Assembly: GCA_003567685.1 (NCBI GenBank)
Contig: PWYW01000099.1
Coordinates: 43,306 to 107,305, forward strand
Length of the DNA: 64,000 nt
Reading direction: 5' to 3'
Origin: Gammaproteobacteria bacterium
Lineage (GTDB): Bacteria > Pseudomonadota > Gammaproteobacteria > Xanthomonadales > Wenzhouxiangellaceae
Positions 34,260 to 44,123 of the stretch are shown one piece after another; within the stretch, counting starts at the first letter, position 1; every line of letters starts with the position of its first letter. The notes under the pieces are model-generated. The model was not told where the DNA came from, made no database searches, and worked only from the letters and a program-made list of their open reading frames with translations. The position numbers and the translations under genes were made by a program.

Positions 34260-35210
34260 CTATCCGGTCAACGGGTGGCTGTCGGGGCAGAATTGTTCGA
34301 TGGCACGCTTTGCGTTGTTGGAGCCTAATTCGATCAAGGCTTCGGCGCGATGAAATTCATGCACCATTGCGGCGTTCTTGGGCGTGGAGATCACCAGGTC
34401 TGGCTGAAAGGCAGCCAGTTGCTGTCGCGTGATTGCGGCTTCCATGACGTCCAGGGAACGCAACATCACGGCCAGAAGACCTGGTTGGCTATCGCGTGGT
34501 TTCTCATCGCCAGAGAAGCTGTCGACAAATTCTTTCAACTTGTCGACCAGGCGGCTGGACTCCTTGGCTCGCTTTTCGTTGCCTTCATCGTCGTCCTTGC
34601 CATCCGCGTCTTCCTTGTCCACCATGCCCAGGCGTCGATCTTCGGGACCATTGACGTCGACAACAATCGTCAGGTCGGTCATGCAGCGCAGGGTGGGTGC
34701 CACGGGAATCGGATTGAGCAGACCCCCATCCACCAAGGTTCGGTCCCGATAACGGTGTGGAGTGAAAATGCCCGGGATGGCGATCGAAGCACGAATGGCG
34801 TCAAAAAGCGGCCCCCGGTCCAGCCATAGCTCGCGTCCTGCGTCGATATCGACGGCTACTGCCGTGAAATCGATTTCGCAGTCCTCGATATTGGTCTCGC
34901 CGACCAATTCCGAGAGCTTGTTGATGATTTTCTTGCCCTTGATGAAACCACCGCCGGAAAAGGTCCAGTCCAGCAAGGACAGTATGTCGGACTGTTCCAG
35001 CGACTGCACCCATTCGGTATAGGCTTCCAATTTGCCCGCCGCGTAAATACCTCCGACCAGCGCTCCCATCGAGCTGCCGGCAATGGCCTCGATTTTCACC
35101 CCGGCGCGCTCGAGTTCCTTGATCACCCCAATATGAGCAAGGCCGCGCGCACCGCCGGACCCGAGTACCAGCGATACGGTTTTGCCGGACAATTTCTCAC
35201 CGTCAGTCAT
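34260..35210 (-). CDS. Patatin-like phospholipase (RssA-like)
   Basis: Cytoplasmic serine hydrolase of 316 residues in the patatin family. Oxyanion loop GSGGARG (17-23), nucleophile elbow GSSMG (Ser47) and catalytic Asp161 in VDGGLLNPIPV are all intact. An unusual, highly acidic and basic low-complexity linker (about 197-220, rich in Asp, Glu and Lys) interrupts the domain before the final helices. Substrates are likely phospholipids or acyl esters. Confidence 0.88.
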   Translation of the reverse strand: MTDGEKLSGKTVSLVLGSGGARGLAHIGVIKELERAGVKIEAIAGSSMGALVGGIYAAGKLEAYTEWVQSLEQSDILSLLDWTFSGGGFIKGKKIINKLSELVGETNIEDCEIDFTAVAVDIDAGRELWLDRGPLFDAIRASIAIPGIFTPHRYRDRTLVDGGLLNPIPVAPTLRCMTDLTIVVDVNGPEDRRLGMVDKEDADGKDDDEGNEKRAKESSRLVDKLKEFVDSFSGDEKPRDSQPGLLAVMLRSLDVMEAAITRQQLAAFQPDLVISTPKNAAMVHEFHRAEALIELGSNNAKRAIEQFCPDSHPLTG

Positions 35211-35355
35211 GCTAAGAGTGTAGCCCTGTTTCAGTCGGCTTGTCTTTGCCGTGTCGGTCAGTGGCCATGAGTGTCATCCATCGCTTCGCGGTCCTGGCCC
35301 CTGGGAACGGGCATTATCGAAACAATCTGGTTGATTGCCGCGTTAGTATTAGGTC

Positions 35356-36000
35356 ATGTCTTCCGTGCAAGAATTTCGCCAGCGCTATCGTCAAGCACAC
35401 ATTGGACCGCGTTATCGAGGGCAGCTGCATCTGGCTTTCGTGGTGATCTTTTCGCTCGTTGGCCTGATTCTGGCCGGAGCGCAACTTGAGTCCGTCACTG
35501 CGCTGGAGTGGTTGACCGTGCCGCTGGCATTCCTGTACGCAAACGTGTCCGAATACGCGGGCCATCGCTGGGTCATGCATCGGAAAGTGCCTGGGCTCGG
35601 CCTGGTTTACAAACGACACGCTGGCCAGCATCATCGCTTCTTCACTGATCAGGACATGGCGCTGGAGAGCTGGCGGGATTGCCGCGCCGTGCTCTTCCCG
35701 GCGGTACTGATGCTGCTGTTCTTCGGCCTGTTCGCCACGCCGGTTGGGCTGCTTCTGTTCTGGCTATTCAGCGCCAACGTGGCCTGGCTGTTCGTGATGG
35801 TCGCGCTGGGCTATTACCTGAACTATGAACTGTTTCATCTGGCTTATCACCTGCCCGACGATTCTGCGGTGCTGAAGTGGCCAATGATCAAGCGGCTGAG
35901 GCGGCTGCATCATGAGCATCACCGCAGCGACCTGATGGCACACAAGAACTTCAACATTACCTACCCAATCGGCGACTGGTTGTTCGGCACGCGTCACTGA
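35356..36000 (+). CDS. Sterol desaturase / fatty acid hydroxylase family membrane protein
   Basis: Integral membrane di-iron oxygenase of 214 residues. The histidine clusters are HRWVMH, KRHAGQHHRF, ELFHLAYH and LHHEHH, giving the eight-His site of the FA_hydroxylase family. Four hydrophobic segments are present. Bacterial members hydroxylate or desaturate lipids or carotenoids; the substrate cannot be told from the sequence. It converges with the RND pump gene with 21 nt between stops. Confidence 0.85.
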   Translation: MSSVQEFRQRYRQAHIGPRYRGQLHLAFVVIFSLVGLILAGAQLESVTALEWLTVPLAFLYANVSEYAGHRWVMHRKVPGLGLVYKRHAGQHHRFFTDQDMALESWRDCRAVLFPAVLMLLFFGLFATPVGLLLFWLFSANVAWLFVMVALGYYLNYELFHLAYHLPDDSAVLKWPMIKRLRRLHHEHHRSDLMAHKNFNITYPIGDWLFGTRH

Positions 36001-36021
36001 CGGCGCAGGCTCCTGGTGCCG

Positions 36022-39000
36022 TCAATTCTCCGCGGTCGCAACCATGCCGTGCGCCTCGCGGCCAATCAGTTTTTGCAGCCCACGTACGATATCGTCACCA
36101 ATCAGGTACAGCGTCGGGATCAGGCCCAGGGTGACGACGGTTGCAAAGACGATGCCGAACGCCAGCGAGGTGGCCATGGGGATGACGATCTGGGCCTGCA
36201 GGCTGGTTTCGAAAAAGATGATCGGTGCCAGTCCCAGGAAAGTTGTCATCGACGTGAGCACGATGGCGCGGAAGCGCGCGCGGGTCGCCTGGATGGCAGC
36301 CTCGACCCGCGTTTGGCCGGCACGCCGGTGTCGGTTGACGAAATCGACCAGGATGAGACTGTCGTTAACCACGACACCGGCCAGCGCGATGATGCCGAAC
36401 AGACTGAGCAGGCTGATCGGAATGCCCAGGAACCAGTGGCCGAGAATGGCGCCAATCATGCCGAAGGGAATCACCGACATGATCAGGAAGGGCTGCAAGT
36501 AGGAACGCAGCGGAATGGCCAGTAGCGCATAGATCAGGAAAACGGCCAGCAGCGTGCCGTAGATTAACTCCAGAAGCACCTCCTGCTGGCTTCGGGTGGC
36601 ACCGCTCAGGCGGTAGCGCACACCGGGGTGCGCGGCCATGATTTCGGGCAGGTGGGTCTCACGAATCTCACTGGAAATTCGGCCGGGCTCGGCCAGTTCT
36701 TTGTCGACGCGCGCGGTCAGGCTGATCGAGCGCTCGCGATCGAACCGACGGATACTTGAGGGGCTGGAGCCAATGTTGACCTCGGCGACGGCGCCGAAAG
36801 GCACGGCCTGGCCGTCGGCTGTCCGAATGCGCATGCTCTCCAGGTAACCCTCGGATTCCCGCTGGCCGCGCGGGTAGCGGACCATCACGCGCACGTCGTC
36901 CTGGCCGCGCTGTATTCGTTGGACTTCTTCGCCAAAGAAGGCCTGGCGCACCTGGCGGGCCAGGTCTTGCTGGCTCAGGCCCAGCACCTCGGCTTCGGGG
37001 CGGATGTTGAGCTGCAGCTCGCGGGTGCCACCTTCAAAGGAATTGCGAATATCAAAGGTGCCGTTGTAGGCCCGCACGCGGTCCTCCAGTTGGGCGGCTG
37101 CCGATTGCAACTGGTCGAGATCGCGCCCGACCAGCTGGAAACTCAGGTCAGGCCCGTCGCCGCCGGGGCCACCGGCACCGCCGATTTGCAGTGCACGAAC
37201 GCCTGGAATCTCGCCGATTTCTTCTCGCCAGCGACGTTCCAGTTCGCGAGTCGGGATGCGGTTGGCCTCGTTGCGGTTCAGTTCCACCAGCATGCCACCG
37301 GTGGTATCCGACCCCGACCACGAAAACACGGTCCGGATCACTGGCTCGTCAAAGCCCATCTCGGACTGGACGGCCTGGTCGACCTGCTCAAGTCCGGAGA
37401 ACAGCAAATCCATGTTGGCATGGGTCAGCGATGCCGGTGTGCCTTCGTTCATCTCGAGGTCGACGCGGACAAAATCACTGGCGAAGTCGGGGAAGAACAC
37501 CACCCTCAGGAAGCCGCCAGCCACCAGGCCCAGCGCCAGGATCAGCACGGCCAGGAAGCCCGACAACGCAATGTAGCGATTGCGCAGCATGACCCTGAGA
37601 GAGGGCAGATAGATGTCGTCGACAAAGCGGTACAGATTGGTCGAGAAACTGCGCTGGAAACGAACAAACCGGTTGTGGGTATCCGGTTCAAAGGTCTTGA
37701 CCCGCATGTGGGCCAGGTGAGCCGGAAGGATCAGTTTTGATTCGACCAGCGACATGATCAGGCAGATCACCACGACCCAGCCGATGGCCGCGAAAAACTG
37801 ACCTTGTACCCCGCTGACCAACAGAATCGGCAGGAAGGCGGCAATCGTGGTCAACACGCCGAAGGTTGCGGGAACCGCGACCTTGTAGACGCCGTCGACA
37901 ACGTTTTCGATGGAGTGCCCGCGGGCGCGTATCTCGGTATAGGCCGACTCGCCCATGACAATCGCATCATCGACCACGATGCCGAGCACCACCAGGAAGC
38001 CAAACAGGCTGATCAGGTTGATGGTGACGCCAACCGCTGGAAGCGCCCAGAGTGCTCCCATGAAGGCCACGAGCAGTCCCACCATCACCCAGAAAGCCAG
38101 TTTCAGGCGCAGGAACAGGGTCAACACGAGGAAGACCAGCAGCGCGCCAGTCAGCAAATTCTTGGCCATCATGCTCAGGCGGCCTTCCAGGTAGTAGGAG
38201 ATATCCGCCCACCAGTCCACGCTGATGCCGTCCGGCAGGGTCTGCTGCATCTCGTCGATATAGCGCCGGACGTCGCGCGAAACCGCCAGCGCGTCCTGCT
38301 CGCCCACGCTCTGCACGCGAATGGCCACGGCTGGCTGGCCGTTGTGGCGGGAGTAAAACTCGCGCTCGACAAAGCCGTCGCGAATTTCGGCAATGTCGCG
38401 GATGCGCACTCGGCTTCCGTCAGCGTTGGTGCGGACCACGATGTCTTCAAAATCCCGCGCCACGTAGGCCTGACCCACGGTTCGCACCAGCACGTCACCG
38501 CCTTCGGCGCGGATGCGTCCGCCCGGCAGATCCAGTGACGAGCGGCGAATGGCCTGGGCGACATCGCCCAGCGTCAGGTTGAACGCCCTGAGGGTTTCCT
38601 CGCGCACCTCGATGCCGATCTCGTAGGGGCGGGCGCCGGTCAGTTCGGCACGGGTGACCGAGGGCAGGGCAGTAATGTCATCGCGAATCTGCCGAGCCGA
38701 TTCCTTGAGCGTGCGCTCCTCGACATCGCCAAACACCGACACCCAGATGACTTCCTGGCTCCAGGTGTTTCGCTGGTAAATCGGTCGTTCGGTTTCGGCC
38801 GGGAAGGTCGCGATCGAGTCGACCCGGCTTTTGATGTTGTCCAGCACTTCAAGCACGTCGTAGCCGGCGTCGACCTCGACGGTTACGCTGCCAGAGCCTT
38901 CGCGCGCCGTACTGATAATCTCGCGAACGCCCTCCAGGTCCTGGATGGCTTCCTCAATCCGAATCAGTACGCCCTGCTCGACGTCCCGGGGGGTGCCGCC

Positions 39001-39183
39001 GCGGTAAGGCACCTGCACGGTGACGAAATTGGTTTCAATGCGTGGACTGATTTCCTTGGTGATCGTGAACGCCGTCCATAGCCCCCCCAACAACAGGCAC
39101 ACCATCAGCAGGTTGGCGGCCACCGAGTTGTGGGCAAACCAGGCAATGATGTTGCCGTACCAATTGCGCTCCAGTGGCTTCAT
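36022..39183 (-). CDS. RND efflux pump inner-membrane transporter (AcrB-like, HAE1-type)
   Basis: Proton-driven exporter of 1,053 residues, normal for the family, with twelve predicted helices and two large periplasmic loops. The proton-relay aspartates occur in GIVVDDAIVMGE of helix 4. The N-terminus NSVAANLLMVCLLLGG is typical of the branch that pairs with a simple HlyD-type adaptor. Substrate type (drugs, lipids or metabolites) is unknown. It overlaps the adaptor gene upstream by 4 nt. No outer-membrane channel is encoded beside it; TolC at 3060-4406 is a candidate partner. Confidence 0.93.
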   Translation of the reverse strand: MKPLERNWYGNIIAWFAHNSVAANLLMVCLLLGGLWTAFTITKEISPRIETNFVTVQVPYRGGTPRDVEQGVLIRIEEAIQDLEGVREIISTAREGSGSVTVEVDAGYDVLEVLDNIKSRVDSIATFPAETERPIYQRNTWSQEVIWVSVFGDVEERTLKESARQIRDDITALPSVTRAELTGARPYEIGIEVREETLRAFNLTLGDVAQAIRRSSLDLPGGRIRAEGGDVLVRTVGQAYVARDFEDIVVRTNADGSRVRIRDIAEIRDGFVEREFYSRHNGQPAVAIRVQSVGEQDALAVSRDVRRYIDEMQQTLPDGISVDWWADISYYLEGRLSMMAKNLLTGALLVFLVLTLFLRLKLAFWVMVGLLVAFMGALWALPAVGVTINLISLFGFLVVLGIVVDDAIVMGESAYTEIRARGHSIENVVDGVYKVAVPATFGVLTTIAAFLPILLVSGVQGQFFAAIGWVVVICLIMSLVESKLILPAHLAHMRVKTFEPDTHNRFVRFQRSFSTNLYRFVDDIYLPSLRVMLRNRYIALSGFLAVLILALGLVAGGFLRVVFFPDFASDFVRVDLEMNEGTPASLTHANMDLLFSGLEQVDQAVQSEMGFDEPVIRTVFSWSGSDTTGGMLVELNRNEANRIPTRELERRWREEIGEIPGVRALQIGGAGGPGGDGPDLSFQLVGRDLDQLQSAAAQLEDRVRAYNGTFDIRNSFEGGTRELQLNIRPEAEVLGLSQQDLARQVRQAFFGEEVQRIQRGQDDVRVMVRYPRGQRESEGYLESMRIRTADGQAVPFGAVAEVNIGSSPSSIRRFDRERSISLTARVDKELAEPGRISSEIRETHLPEIMAAHPGVRYRLSGATRSQQEVLLELIYGTLLAVFLIYALLAIPLRSYLQPFLIMSVIPFGMIGAILGHWFLGIPISLLSLFGIIALAGVVVNDSLILVDFVNRHRRAGQTRVEAAIQATRARFRAIVLTSMTTFLGLAPIIFFETSLQAQIVIPMATSLAFGIVFATVVTLGLIPTLYLIGDDIVRGLQKLIGREAHGMVATAEN

Positions 39184-40433
39184 GGCGTGGGCTCCGGATT
39201 TTCAGCTTCGACCCTGGCGTTGTCGAGTTCGTCGTCAGGCGCCAGCAGTCTGAGGCTGGGCTCGGGTGTTGCCTGCTCGCGTGGGCGAATGGCCATGCCG
39301 GGAACCGGGGCCTGGATGGCCGTGGTAATGATTTGTTCGCCGGCTTCGATGGCACCATGTACGTACACGCTGCCAGGTGTGGCGCGCACCACGTCCACCT
39401 GGCGGATTTCCAGCCGGTCGTCGGCCCCGGCAATCAGAACGGTATCGCCCTGGCGCAGGGCCGAGCGTGGCAGTTCAAGCAAGCCAGACGCCGATCGACC
39501 CTCGATTTCGGCCGACACGAAGGTGCCCATGGGCAGCGGCAGGCTGCGCTCCCGCTCAATCAGGCCATAGGGATCGGAGATTCGAACCACCGCGAAACTC
39601 AGCCGGGTGTTTTCGTCAATCACGCCTTCGGTTCGGACGATTTCCCCGTTCCATTCTCCGCGCTGTCCGGCCACCGTGCCGTGGAGACGCACTCGCGGTC
39701 GTTGCTGATCGTTGCGGCCGGGCGTTGGCAGATCAAGGAAGGCCAGGTCACTATCGGACAACGGCAGGCGTATTTCAGCCGTTTCGACGGCGAACACAGT
39801 GCCCAGTATCGTGCCGGTGGAGACAAACTGGCCAAGATCAACCTGGCGTTCCCTGACCATGCCGTCGTAGGGCAGCCGGATGCGGGTGCGCTCAAGATTG
39901 CGCCGGGCCCTGAGCACTGCCGCCTCGGCTGCCTGCACCGAGGCCTGGGCGCGGGCCACCTGCGGTAGACGCAATACCAATTCGCCGGGTTCGCGTCGGT
40001 CACCGTGGAGGCGTTCCCAATCCTGTCGGGCCTGATCGGAACGGGCCGTTTCATCGGCGAGGGTTGCGCGCGCCGAAGCCAGGTCGGCTTCGGCCTGCAG
40101 CAGTGCGGCCTCATAGTCGCTGGGGTCGATTTCAACCAGTACGTCGTCCTCGCGGAAGAAACCACCAGCGACGAAGGCGTCCGAGATGGCCACGATCCTG
40201 CCAGAGACTTCCGAAGCCAGCTGGGTTTGGGTCGTCGGGCGGACGGTGCCCTGGGCGCTGACACGGAATTGCTCGGCGCCGCCCCGGGCTTCGATGGTGT
40301 CAACCACCATGGCCGGCGTGGTGACTTCGCGCTGTTCCGGTTGTGGCCGATTCATGAAAAGCACGATCGCCACGGCCAACGCCGCGAAGATGATCGCGAA
40401 GAACAGAACGATGATCAGCAAGACGCGTTTCAA
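39180..40433 (-). CDS. RND efflux periplasmic adaptor (membrane fusion protein)
   Basis: HlyD/AcrA-type adaptor of 417 residues that bridges the RND pump and an outer-membrane channel. An N-terminal membrane helix (about 5-27, LLIIVLFFAIIFAALAVAIV) anchors it. It is followed by a lipoyl half (VSAQGTVRPTTQTQLASEVSG), a coiled-coil hairpin rich in Ala, Arg and Glu (about 120-180), a second lipoyl half (RTRIRLPYDGMVRERQVDLG) and beta-barrel domains. It is translationally coupled to the pump gene. Confidence 0.92.
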   Translation of the reverse strand: MKRVLLIIVLFFAIIFAALAVAIVLFMNRPQPEQREVTTPAMVVDTIEARGGAEQFRVSAQGTVRPTTQTQLASEVSGRIVAISDAFVAGGFFREDDVLVEIDPSDYEAALLQAEADLASARATLADETARSDQARQDWERLHGDRREPGELVLRLPQVARAQASVQAAEAAVLRARRNLERTRIRLPYDGMVRERQVDLGQFVSTGTILGTVFAVETAEIRLPLSDSDLAFLDLPTPGRNDQQRPRVRLHGTVAGQRGEWNGEIVRTEGVIDENTRLSFAVVRISDPYGLIERERSLPLPMGTFVSAEIEGRSASGLLELPRSALRQGDTVLIAGADDRLEIRQVDVVRATPGSVYVHGAIEAGEQIITTAIQAPVPGMAIRPREQATPEPSLRLLAPDDELDNARVEAENPEPTP

Positions 40434-40580
40434 TTCAGGCTCCGGGAAATCGATTCAGGGATATAAACAAGGATGCCAAGCTTGATCTCCAGCGTCACGT
40501 GCCAAAAGGCATGGATTCGCCTGACACGTTAAAATACCGGGCCAACTCGCCAACCGCCAGGCCGTGATCGTAATCAAGCC

Positions 40581-41354
40581 ATGTCAAATGAAATCAAGCT
40601 GAAAACCACCGAGGAAATCGAGGCCATGCGTGTAGCTGGCCAGCAGGCGGCCAGCGTGCTGCGGATGATTCGCGAGCATGTCCAGCCCGGAGTGACCACG
40701 GGCGAACTTGACCGGATCTGTCATGACTACATCGTCAAGGAACTTGAGGCGATTCCCGCGCCGCTGAATTATCGTGGTTTCCCGAAGTCAATCTGCCCCT
40801 CGGTCAACCATGTGGTCTGCCATGGCATTCCCAGCGACAAGAAGCTGAAAAGCGGTGACATTGTCAACATCGATATCACCGTCATCAAAAATGGCTGGCA
40901 CGGCGATACCAGCAAGATGTTTTTCGTCGGCGAGCCCTCGGTGAAGGCACGCCGCATCTGTGATGTGGCCCACAAGGCCTTGCTGATCGGCATCGAGAAA
41001 GTCCGCCCCGGGGTGACGTTGGGAGACATTGGCCATGCCATACAGACCTATGCCGAGGGCGAGCGTTGTTCAGTGGTTCGCGAGTACTGCGGCCATGGCA
41101 TCGGACGTTTGTTCCATGAAGCACCGCAGGTGCTGCATTACGGCCGGCCGGGCCAGGGCGTGGTCCTTGAGCCGGGCATGACCTTCACCATCGAGCCGAT
41201 GATCAACCTTGGCAAGGCGGCGACCCGTTTGTTGCCCGACGATTGGACCGTGATTACCCGTGATCGGAGCCTGTCGGCACAGTGGGAGCACACCATGGCG
41301 GTCACCGAGAGTGGCGTGGATGTCTTGACCTGTCTGCCGGGCGATGATCTGTAA
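40581..41354 (+). CDS. map: Methionine aminopeptidase, type I
   Basis: Removes the initiator methionine from new proteins. The 257-residue pita-bread fold has all five metal ligands: Asp98, Asp109, His172 (YCGHGIG), Glu205 (TIEPM) and Glu236 (WEHTMAV). Followed by glnD and dapD, as in the Xanthomonadales, where this order is conserved. It is divergent from the RND operon. Confidence 0.97.
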   Translation: MSNEIKLKTTEEIEAMRVAGQQAASVLRMIREHVQPGVTTGELDRICHDYIVKELEAIPAPLNYRGFPKSICPSVNHVVCHGIPSDKKLKSGDIVNIDITVIKNGWHGDTSKMFFVGEPSVKARRICDVAHKALLIGIEKVRPGVTLGDIGHAIQTYAEGERCSVVREYCGHGIGRLFHEAPQVLHYGRPGQGVVLEPGMTFTIEPMINLGKAATRLLPDDWTVITRDRSLSAQWEHTMAVTESGVDVLTCLPGDDL

Positions 41355-41363
41355 CGTATTTTC

Positions 41364-44090
41364 ATGACCAGGGAACTCCCCCGGCAACCGCGGCCTGCCA
41401 TGAACCAACAGCGAGCGACAACCGAATTCGCTATCGAACGTCTGGCCGCCGTTCCGGCAACCCGTCAATGCTTGAATCTCGCCCAATTGCAGGGGCTGCC
41501 ATCGGACCCGGTTGCCTTGGCCATGGGTCTCAAGCAGGCTCTGCGCGGCGCTGCCAAGGCCTTGAGCAAGGCTTTTGAGGATGGTGAAAACGTCAGAGAG
41601 CTGGTGGCCGCGCGTGCCTGGGTGGTGGAGCAGCTGGTTCTGGCGGCATGGCAGCGACTGGTGCCGGACAGCAGTGAACTGGCACTGTGTGCGGTTGGCG
41701 GCTTTGGGCGTGGCGAGCTTCACCCGTATTCGGATGTCGACCTCCTGATTCTGCGCGAAGCCAACGTCGATGTGCCGGAATCCGTCCTTGAGCAGTTTGT
41801 CCAGGTCCTCTGGGATGCCGAACTTCAACCGGGCCAGAGCGTGCGCACGATTGAAGACTGCGTAGCTGAAGCGGCGGAGGACGTTGGCGTTGCCACCAAT
41901 CTGATGGAAGCTCGCCTGCTGGCCGGCTCGGTGATGGCCTTTGCCCGCATGTGCCAGGCAACCGCGCCGCCCGGGCTTTGGCCGGCAGAACCCTTTTTTG
42001 CGGCCAAGTGCCAGGAACAAACCGAGCGCCACGCCCAGTTCGAAGACACCATCTACAACCTCGAGCCGAATCTGAAGGAGGGTCCGGGCGGCCTGCGTGA
42101 CATGCAAATGATCGCCTGGGTCAGTCACCGGCACTTCGGGACTTCGACCTTGCATGGGCTTGTTGAGCAGGGTTTCCTGAGTGAGCGTGAACATCAGGAC
42201 CTGGTCAGCGGGCGAGATCATTTGTGGGCGATTCGCTGGGCACTTCACGAAGTGGCCGGGCGAGCCGAAGAGCGTCTTTTGTTTGAATATCAGCGTCTTC
42301 TGGCGGAGCGGTTCGGCTATGGTCGCGCCGATGAAGCCGGCAACCAATCGGTCGAGCGCTTCATGCAAGGCTATTACCGGACGGTGATGCAACTCGCCCG
42401 CCTGAATGAGCGCTTGCTGCAGAGCTTCGACGAGGAGCTGTTGTCCGGGCGCAAACACTTGCCGTCAGCCGACATTGACGGCTCCTTTCGCCTCCATCAC
42501 GGCTACCTGGAGCTCAAGGATCCCCACGCCTTCGTGCACCGGCCAAAGTTGCTGATCAAACTCTTTCTGGTGCTTGCCCGGCACCCGGAAGCGCGGGGCG
42601 TAAGGGCCTCGACCATTCGCCTGGTTCGTGAACACTTGTATTTGATTGACGAGACGTTTCGCAGCGATCCGGCCGTGATGGCCATGTTTCTGGAATTGCT
42701 GCGTGGCCCGCGTCTGGTCTACAGCCAGCTTGCGCGCATGAACCGCTATGGCGTGCTGGGCGAACTTCTACCGGAATTTGGCCAGATTACCGGGCGGATG
42801 CAATTCGATCTGTTTCATGTGTATACGGTTGACCAGCACACGCTGTTTGTCATCCGCAACCTCCGCCGTTTTGCTTACGCCAAGTATCCCGACCAATTCG
42901 GCCATGCAATTGAGGTGTTCAAGCAAATCGAGCGGCCGGAAGTGCTGTACCTGGCCGCGCTGTTCCACGATATCGCCAAGGGCCGGGGTGGTGATCACTC
43001 CGTTTTGGGAGCAATCGACGCTCGCGCGTTTGTCGACCGGCTCGATCTGCCCAAGGACGATCGTGACCTCGTTGTATGGTTGGTCGATCAGCATTTGTTG
43101 ATGTCGAAAACCAGCCAGCGGGAAGACATCACTGACCCGGCCGTCGTCAACCGTTTCGCTGCAGCCGTGCGCTCCCGTCGCCGTCTCAACCACTTGCTGG
43201 TGCTGACGGTGGCGGATATTGCCGCGACCAGCCCCAAATTATGGAACTCCTGGAAAGACAGTCTCCTGTGGGGCCTTTATCAGTCCACGCTCGAGGCCCT
43301 GGAGAGAGGCCTGTCGCAGCCTCTCGATCGCGCAGCCAGTCAGGCCGAAACGCGCGACCTTGCCATGGGGCGGTTGGCTCAATCCGGGCATGAACGCGAT
43401 ATCGTGATGACGCTGTGGTCGCGGCTGCCAGCCCTGGCCTTCCTTCGGCTCGATGATGATCAGCTCGCCTGGGCGACCGGCGCGGTTCTGGGCGCGGCCG
43501 GCGGCTTGCCGGTGGTTGAAAGTCGCCGCCTTGCCGACAAGGGGATCAGCGAGGTTTTTGTTCATGCCGGGGATTTCCCGGGCCTGTTTGCCGTGGTCGC
43601 GCGTGAGCTTGATGCGATGCAGCTCAACGTGCTTGCCGCTCGCGTCATTACAAGCCATGATCAGCGTAGCTGGGATGTTTTCCAGGTGATGGATGCCAAT
43701 GGTGGCCCGCTAAACCACTCCGACGCGCAGCGTCTGGCCCGGTCGCTGCGCGAGCAGTTGTCAGCCAGAACGGTTCGGCACTTTTCGCCCCGGCCTGTCC
43801 CGCGTCGCCTTCAACCGTTCATGGGTCGAGCCGAGATCAGCATGTCGGAAGAAGAAGGTCGAACCGTGCTCGAAATAGCCGCCACCGATCGTCCGGGGCT
43901 GCTCTCGGCCATTGCCGAGGCCCTGGTGGCTTGCCAGGTTCGCCTCATTGACGCACGTGTCGCGACCTTCGGTCAGCGCATCGAAGACGTTTTTCAAATT
44001 GTCGATGCCAGCGGCGATGTGCTTGACGTTGATGCGCGCCAGAATCTGGAGCGGGCGCTGCGCGAAAGACTGGATGTTGATCAAAACTGA
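41364..44090 (+). CDS. glnD: Bifunctional [protein-PII] uridylyltransferase/uridylyl-removing enzyme
   Basis: Nitrogen sensor (908 aa) that uridylylates PII proteins when glutamine is low and removes UMP when it is high. Domains in order: a nucleotidyltransferase with GGFGRGELHPYSDVDLLIL (about 111-129), a linker helical domain, an HD hydrolase with ALFHDIAKGRGGDHS (about 530-545), and two ACT domains (about 730-790 and 830-900) that bind glutamine. An alternative ATG at 41400 would remove 12 residues. It lies 9 nt after map. Confidence 0.96.
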   Translation: MTRELPRQPRPAMNQQRATTEFAIERLAAVPATRQCLNLAQLQGLPSDPVALAMGLKQALRGAAKALSKAFEDGENVRELVAARAWVVEQLVLAAWQRLVPDSSELALCAVGGFGRGELHPYSDVDLLILREANVDVPESVLEQFVQVLWDAELQPGQSVRTIEDCVAEAAEDVGVATNLMEARLLAGSVMAFARMCQATAPPGLWPAEPFFAAKCQEQTERHAQFEDTIYNLEPNLKEGPGGLRDMQMIAWVSHRHFGTSTLHGLVEQGFLSEREHQDLVSGRDHLWAIRWALHEVAGRAEERLLFEYQRLLAERFGYGRADEAGNQSVERFMQGYYRTVMQLARLNERLLQSFDEELLSGRKHLPSADIDGSFRLHHGYLELKDPHAFVHRPKLLIKLFLVLARHPEARGVRASTIRLVREHLYLIDETFRSDPAVMAMFLELLRGPRLVYSQLARMNRYGVLGELLPEFGQITGRMQFDLFHVYTVDQHTLFVIRNLRRFAYAKYPDQFGHAIEVFKQIERPEVLYLAALFHDIAKGRGGDHSVLGAIDARAFVDRLDLPKDDRDLVVWLVDQHLLMSKTSQREDITDPAVVNRFAAAVRSRRRLNHLLVLTVADIAATSPKLWNSWKDSLLWGLYQSTLEALERGLSQPLDRAASQAETRDLAMGRLAQSGHERDIVMTLWSRLPALAFLRLDDDQLAWATGAVLGAAGGLPVVESRRLADKGISEVFVHAGDFPGLFAVVARELDAMQLNVLAARVITSHDQRSWDVFQVMDANGGPLNHSDAQRLARSLREQLSARTVRHFSPRPVPRRLQPFMGRAEISMSEEEGRTVLEIAATDRPGLLSAIAEALVACQVRLIDARVATFGQRIEDVFQIVDASGDVLDVDARQNLERALRERLDVDQN

Positions 44091-44123
44091 TCAAGAACAC
44101 ACTCTCTCAAAGAAAGGTTCCTC

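Noticed and set aside
36022..40433. Metal-efflux (CusA/CzcA) RND system
   Set aside because: The pump lacks evident metal-binding Met or His clusters and has the HAE1-type DD motif, so drug or lipid export is more likely.
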